DNA of 64,000 nt, from NCBI GenBank assembly GCA_963693305.1, contig OY855905.1, positions 37,978,137 through 38,042,136 of the forward strand. Direction: 5' to 3'. The first letter of the stretch is position 1, and each line of letters starts with the position of its first letter. The stretch is from Meandrina meandrites. Taxonomy: Eukaryota; Cnidaria; Anthozoa; Scleractinia; Meandrinidae. The position numbers and the translations under genes are program-made. This document shows positions 57,850 through 64,000 of the stretch, in pieces. Under the pieces are notes generated by a model that made no database searches, was not told the DNA's origin, and saw nothing but the letters and a program-made list of their open reading frames with translations.

Positions 57850-60800
57850 ATGGATGTGAACGCGAACAGTAAGCTTAAACGGAAGAAGAAAACCCATGGG
57901 TCAGTATCGTGAGCTGTTTGTTGGTTGGTGTTTCGTGTCGGTGTGAGAATCGTGAGGTGGAAAACGCTCGATTGTCCGACTTGAGCCTGGACATGGTGTG
58001 ATGTTTGTGTGGTGTATTCTCACCTAAAGTTTGACCGTGGTTTCGGGAAGTGTGCTACTTATACTACTGAACACGACAGTACTCAACAGACATGAGATAT
58101 TCATTGCTAAATCTTGTTTTTCAAACCGTATTTTCAGGCCTGGGAACCCGTCGAAACGACATCGAGATCGACTTAACGCCGAGCTGGATAACCTCGCGAG
58201 GTTGCTGCCGTTTCCTGAAGAAATCGTCACGAAACTGGATAAAATTTCTATTCTCAGACTCACAGTGAGCTATTTGAGGGCCAAGAGTTTCTTTCAAGGT
58301 AATTAATGTTTTACATTTATTCTTGTCTCGATATGCCTGTTGGTTTACCTGTATCGTGAATATTTTCTTTCTTTTCGAGACATTGTGGTGTTGGTTGCTA
58401 CCATGAATTATTTTTCTTTCGCTCGTGGATTTGAGTTTCATAAATTGCTCAACCCAGTAGAATCTGAAGTTTCATGCATTTTATGCCATTTTAAATTGAT
58501 AGATTAACCTTAACTGGTAGACGTAGCTATGTAACTGTAGACGACTGGAAAAATCGATTTATAACGGATATTTTTTGAGTCATGTTAGCCGAGCACGACT
58601 GCATCCTGGCTGTTTACTAAACGTTGCGCCACAAATTGCGTTGCCGCTTTTCAAACGTAAACAGAATTTAACGGAAGAGGATCTCCTAAGCTTTCTGATT
58701 ATTCCACACGACGAGAGGGCAGAAAGGTCATCCGTGATTGTGCTGTTATGAACCTTTTTCTTGCCGACGGTTGTGTAGTCTGTGGGATTGTTTAGGCATA
58801 TCTGGAAGTGCGAGAATAAGCGAGCAAGGGTCTAAATTCTAATTTATTATTTCCTAGAAGCAAGGATTTCCAGCTGCATCAAGTAAAGAAAGCGTTGTTT
58901 GAATATGTGTCTGTCAGAAAGTAGGCTGCTTATGTCCAAAGGGTCTTCTTTCAGGCAGGGTCTAAATAAAGCAGTGATTGCATGTTTGCGCCAATGAAAT
59001 GTACCACTGGAAAATTCACGAACGTGCATGACTTCAGTCAGTTCGGAGTTGCGAGTGTCTAGTGGTTGGCTATAAAGAAATTTTAGTCAAAACATCACAA
59101 GCAATGGCATTCAGGTTTTATTGAGTTAAATCAACGCTTGACAGTGATATCTGACAAATACAAGATCGTATCGTGTCTTCTTCAAACGAAAAGCTGTTGT
59201 CACTTTCTTTTCTTCTTCGCCGAAGATAGATCGATCTTTCTTTCGCGGTCTGTCGACAAGTTGGAAAGGTTTTTACGTATTTTTTTTATCCCGGTAGATT
59301 TGACTCTGTTTGATGGTGATTCAACGTTATAAAAGAGCAAATAATAAAATCGGCCAAATGCTGTTGATATATAGTTGTTTGTTTTCTGGCGCGACGGTTT
59401 CTAGCGTTGTTGAATAAAACCTTACAGCCTGTTTGGCTTCTTTCTCGTCAATTGATCAACCAAAATTCACCTTGTTGAACCAAACACAATAGATACATTC
59501 GCCTAGTTCGACTGGCAAGATCAAATTAAGTGTTTTAGAGAAGTTTTATCAAATCCTACGTGAGTATTAGAAAGCGGAGAATGCCCTTGTTGTGTTGATC
59601 GAGAATTTCTGAATGCAGGTCTGGCCTATTCACACCTTTTATATTATAAAATGCATTTGATGTAAACCCTCGGTCACGCAGCCTGCTAAAGCGAAATATT
59701 TATTAACCTAGCTCACGCAACAAGAAGTTGCGACCAAGGAAAAATATAATTATACACCATGCTGTGCCCAGTTTTTACTTTTTATTCATGAGAAAGAAAT
59801 CTACAGGTTTTCAAAGCAAACCGGTCGGCGTTGCGTGTCCGTCTACCAGAGGGAGATCATCAATGATGAATAGTCCTTTTTCCTTTAGCGTTTCTTGGTT
59901 TTTGTTTGAATGAAAGCATCACGATGGGAGAGCTTACTTTGTGGAATTCGTTACCCTTGACCTATACGATTCATGTGTTCCAAATTGTTTACTACTCTAG
60001 ATCTTTTGGTATTCAAATAATCGCTTCGTCTCGATCCAGTCAAGGTTTAGTTCCTCAGTTCCTCGGCCGTAAACCGCGGACGATTGTTGTTTGATGCCCG
60101 TTATTGGACGTTGTTACCTCAAAATCTTCAAACTATTAAAGGCGTTTTGATAGTTCGATCAAGGAATGATACATGCAAATTTGTTCACTTAGCTTATATC
60201 ACGAACAACAGAGGCACACATAACTACAGATTACTTCTGCAACGCCCAGACCAAAATGAATAATTCCACTTATGTATGTTCGTTTGTGGTCTTCAATAAA
60301 GCCCGTTGTTTTCTCAGGATACCACCTGATGTGAAAATTCTAAGTGCGAGTGCTTTAAACGCAAAACACATTTTTTTTCTCCATACTTAGGCAAATTTTA
60401 GCCAACCCTCCATAATCTATAAATTTGGTACTCGGGTAAACAATATTGCTCGCTGCAGTTCGCATTTTTGCATATATTAAATGGTTTTTCCGTCGATTCC
60501 CAGAAGCACATTTATGGTCAAGTAGTAAACGGACGAACTTAGCGGAAACAGTCTTCATTTGGTTTGGCTTTTTTTTTATATCGCCATCCTTGTGTTCGCA
60601 ATTTTTCACCAGACTGAAACGCAATCCATAAAAGCGCTTGCTCGTTTCATAATGTCGTGTCATGCGCGTACAATAGCCGTCCGAGACTGGCATGGTTTAG
60701 CGATTCACGCCTAAATAAATTCGTATCTTCGGAGGATACTTGGAAGTTCGCTGGAGAGTGCAGTAATGGAATTGGATAGATATACATATAAAGTAACACA

Positions 60801-61488
60801 AAAGACGGCGAGTTTGAATATTTGTTGGTGAATCGTGTCGGTATTTCAGCAGGACATGTGCACTTGTATTGCCTGACGTTGTACTGTACGACCTGTACCA
60901 CACTTAAAGCAATTATCGCTTTGTTATTATGCGATGCCGGAATTTAATAATTAGCAGCTGAAATTTAATGGTAGAGACTTTGAAAAAAACTTCAGCTTGA
61001 TCAGGCTGGGTGCAATTGTACCCTTCTCTTTCCTTGAGCTTGCTCCAGCTTCTTTTGATTCAAATTTACAACCCTTGTACGATCTCTGTGACAATGCGTT
61101 TTTCACAAAAAGAGCTATCTCATTTACAAGTGTAATCACTGTTTTCTCGCCCCCGAGCGTCTAGCAAATTTGAATATGAACAGCAAGTTCAGCTCTCCCT
61201 TTTGCTTGCTGTTTTGAAAGGTCTTATAATTGACATGAGCTCTCAGAAATGTCTTTGTAATCCCTGAAACTGAATACATGCACTTTGCAACTTCTGTCAA
61301 TACGGCGAGTGCTTGTTTACAGGCTTTAACAATGTTATGGAAGTGTTGATCATCGAACTTGTGTTTCACTGTGTGTTTTTTTTTAATTATCTGCAGTTTC
61401 AAATGGCAGACATGGCAAAGAAGAAACCTGTGAAGAGCTTGTCAGGGAGGTTGAAGGAAATGGTGTCTTCTCCCAGCTGTCTTTAGAG
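57850..61488 (+). CDS. AHR: Aryl hydrocarbon receptor, N-terminal exons (gene continues beyond window)
   Basis: bHLH-PAS transcription factor that dimerises with ARNT and binds GCGTG sites. Three coding exons: 57850-57899, 58138-58298, 61397-61488, phases 2, 1 and 0. Exon 1 encodes [17 protein letters not shown], a basic start. Exon 2 encodes [20 protein letters not shown] then [19 protein letters not shown] and [11 protein letters not shown], nearly the vertebrate AHR bHLH with the DNA-contact SKRHRDRLN. Exon 3 ([18 protein letters not shown] and SQLSLE) is a variable linker before PAS-A. It has the exon 2 boundary right after SFF as in animal AHR genes. No PAS exon is seen in 61489-64000. 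The related AHRR cannot be excluded without the C-terminus, but invertebrates usually have a single AHR. Confidence 0.92.
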
Positions 61489-64000
61489 GTGAGGAGAAAT
61501 AAAATTGAGTTAGTCTGTGGACAGCTATAAATGCGTGAAAAAGGATGCCCATCATGTACATAATTATAGGTAACCCAAATGTCACACAGTTTAGACTTAC
61601 AGCATAAGCAATACTGTCAAAAAGATGAAAACTACAGACTTGGAGAACTGGAACAGAGATGATGATTAAAGCTCAATTTTTTCTTCTGAGCCCATATACA
61701 GTGAAGTTAAGTTTCAAACAATACTTCAAATTCTTTCACATTTTTAAAGCCAATATACAAAGTATTTTATCTCTGGAAGCTGACCTTGGCAATCTGATGT
61801 TTGCCCCACCCTATTTCTCTCCTCCAGCTACTTAACAAATCAGCAATTTTGACCTTCAGGGCAAATTTAATTGCTTTCCTTAAACGATTTAGGTTGTGTA
61901 ATCTAGATTTTTACAATTCCTTTGGGTTCTTAGTAGATAATGGTTATTAGTTCTGTAAAGATATAGCTTTTATTTATGTGACAATTTTTAGGGTTATAAG
62001 AAATTTGTAAAGTAGATAGATAGGTAAGCTGGCTTTACAAAGAAATTTTATGCTGTGCAAAGAGAAATATCAGCCGAGATAGCAAAGTGTGTTGATTTTG
62101 CTGGTGGCTAGCTACTTTTGGCAACCCTGTAGTTTTGTAGTATCATTTTCATACCTTTGCTGTGAAGCCATAATCCTGTGGTTTCTTCCTGACTGTCTTG
62201 GCAATTTAATTCCTCATCAGCGATAAACATGCTTAGAGTTTAAATTCCTTGAAGCATGTTTAGTGAAACCTTAGTATGATGGCACAAATTTCTTGGGAAA
62301 AGCTTTCCAAGGATCAAGAAAATGTGTTCATGCATTACAGTATAATGGGGTTTTAATTTCTCACGGTTCTGTTAACATATATTTTACTGTTAGTATCTTT
62401 GGCCGGATTGAAGAATGTTGTTAGTTTTACATAGGACTTCCCTATAAAGTGCTTCCACTGTATATGGTTTTAACAGTAGCAATTTTCACCCAATTTCTAT
62501 GACCTCTGCTTTCATCTTTAAGGTATACAATATGTGTTTCTGTTAGCATTTGTCAGGTTAAGGCAAATTATTTTCTTGTAGAAGTTGATGGTATTTATAA
62601 GCGATTTGAAGCTTCCATGGGTCTGAGATTGTAGCGACTGCTAAGTTTAATTGAGTGTATCCAAGAAAGGACAGTGTTTACTGCTTAATAGACACTTGAG
62701 AGATCAGGGGTCCCTGATTAATTAAAGGAAATAGTGTCTGTCATTTCTATTTTGCATGTTGTGTATGGACTCTTGAGTTACACAGGGTTGGAAACTAAAA
62801 TTTCGGTGCGCTCACCATTTGGGCGAGTGACCTTCAAGCTGCACTCACCCAGATAATATTTCACTCGCCCAGTCTCCTAGCTCCACACAAACACAGAAAA
62901 CATTAAGTACCCCCCTCCTAGAAGCTCCTCCTCCTTTGTTACCAGTTTACTAAACCAGGATGACATTCACCCTCCTGTCTAGTCTAGCATTGCTACTTAT
63001 TTTCAAAGATTTGAGTTTTCATAACAATGTCTTTCACATCTTTCCTGTTGTCCAGCTTTCCTGCTGATCCATATCCTGTTAGCATATCTTTTTATAAAAA
63101 TATCTTATTGGCAGAAATTCTCTTACATCTCTTCCTTAATAATGATTGCAGGCATGTGGCTGAAGTTTTTTTATGGGTAAAACGATATTATGATATCATG
63201 TATTACTGTATTCCAGAGTAAAGGGAAATACCAAATTGTACCGAGGGAAAAGTTGAACCGCAGCATTGTATAATTTTATATAAGTGTTTCAAGTTGAAAA
63301 ATAGTTTCCTTCTAGACTTTTGTAAGTGAAAAAAGCAATCTTTTGCATAAAAAAAATAACTCATACTGTAAAACTATCTTGAAAGAAATATGAAACCAAG
63401 GAATATAATCTAAACATATATTATGAAAATACCATGTTAAAAAACAACTGTTAACCATGTTAGCTACATTCAACCAAAATTCAACAACCTCCCTTCACAT
63501 TATTTTTTTTTAGTTTAGAGGCTGTTACTACCTTGCCGTGTGTGTAGTGTGGCCACCCTTATATTTCTTGGTTCTTTGTGGAAGGAACAGCGATCAACAG
63601 TTTGTGCCGACAAATTTAAGTTCAAAAGAAAATAAATTTGGACTTTTTTCTTATTTTCGGAAAAATTGGCCTTAGAAATTGTCTTGGCTTATGTTTGATT
63701 TTAAATGTGTATGTTACACATGCAGTGACAGGGATTGTTAAAAGGGATAGCTAGTACTTTCTCTGGGCCCAGTTGTTCAAAGGATGGATAGCGCTATCCA
63801 CTGGATAAATCACTATCCAGTGGATATTGTAGTTTGTTTTCTTGACACTTATCCACTTGAAAGCGATTTTTCTGGTGAATAGTGTTGTCCACCCTCTGAA
63901 CAGCTAGATCCTGCCTTTTTAATTCTATTTTCACTGAATAAAAACATTGAGGCAAAATGCTGTTATCTCTAATTCCTACATTATTACTTTGTCTCTCCAA
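61489..64000 (+). other. AHR intron 3 (incomplete), no exon found
   Basis: AT-rich sequence without a PAS-A-like frame or other recognised gene. It contains the MITE at 63765-63911. A GGGCGAGTGACCTTCAAGCT / CACTCGCCCAG block at 62820-62880 looks like part of another dispersed repeat. Confidence 0.55.
63765..63911. mobile_element. Palindromic MITE, GGGCCCAGTTGTTCAAAGG-type end
   Basis: The left end GGGCCCAGTTGTTCAAAGG is mirrored by CCTCTGAACAGCTAGATCC on the right. The interior contains ATCCACTGGATAAATC and ACTATCCAGTGGAT. Noncoding, 147 bp, inside AHR intron 3. Confidence 0.6.

Overview
This is a eukaryotic, intron-rich, AT-leaning window. The genes are animal genes and the repeats are dense TIR/MITE, SINE and Penelope-like types. 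The best fit is an anthozoan cnidarian, most likely a stony coral. That placement is inferred from gene sequence character, short GT-AG introns and repeat style; no species call is possible by eye.

Layout. (1) 78-16111, + strand: the 3' part (25 exons) of a Werner-type RecQ helicase gene, entering the window inside the helicase domain and ending with its natural stop. (2) 18136-18969, + strand: an intronless gene for a stand-alone NHL beta-propeller protein. (3) 21765-39519, - strand: a complete 13-exon gene for the mitochondrial outer-membrane carrier homologue MTCH2, with introns rich in mobile elements. (4) 39820-50084, + strand: a complete 10-exon gene for COP9 signalosome subunit 4 (406 residues). 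It is divergent from MTCH2 and separated from it by only 300 bp, so the two probably share a promoter. (5) 57850 onward, + strand: the first three coding exons of an aryl hydrocarbon receptor (AHR) gene, including the complete bHLH region; its PAS domains lie beyond the window. Exon phases were followed across every junction: MTCH2 totals 299 codons with the stop, COPS4 totals 407, and the WRN exons stay in frame throughout.

The five genes act in separate pathways (DNA repair, unknown NHL scaffold, mitochondria, cullin deneddylation, transcription) and do not form a functional cluster. The accessory content is in introns and spacers. It includes two large foldback elements with 6-bp target duplications, each holding a scrap of retroelement or integrase coding sequence, and a Merlin/ISXO2-like transposase relic split by a TTAA-flanked MITE. 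Next to that relic lies a histone-type mRNA 3' stem-loop plus TATA box with no histone gene. There is also a nested insertion whose empty site is preserved in a second repeat copy, several MITE hairpins, tRNA-derived SINEs, and fragments of LINE and Penelope elements.

No rRNA, functional tRNA, CRISPR or bacterial-type operon was seen. All coordinates come from reading the sequence by eye; splice sites are supported by phase and homology, not by transcripts.
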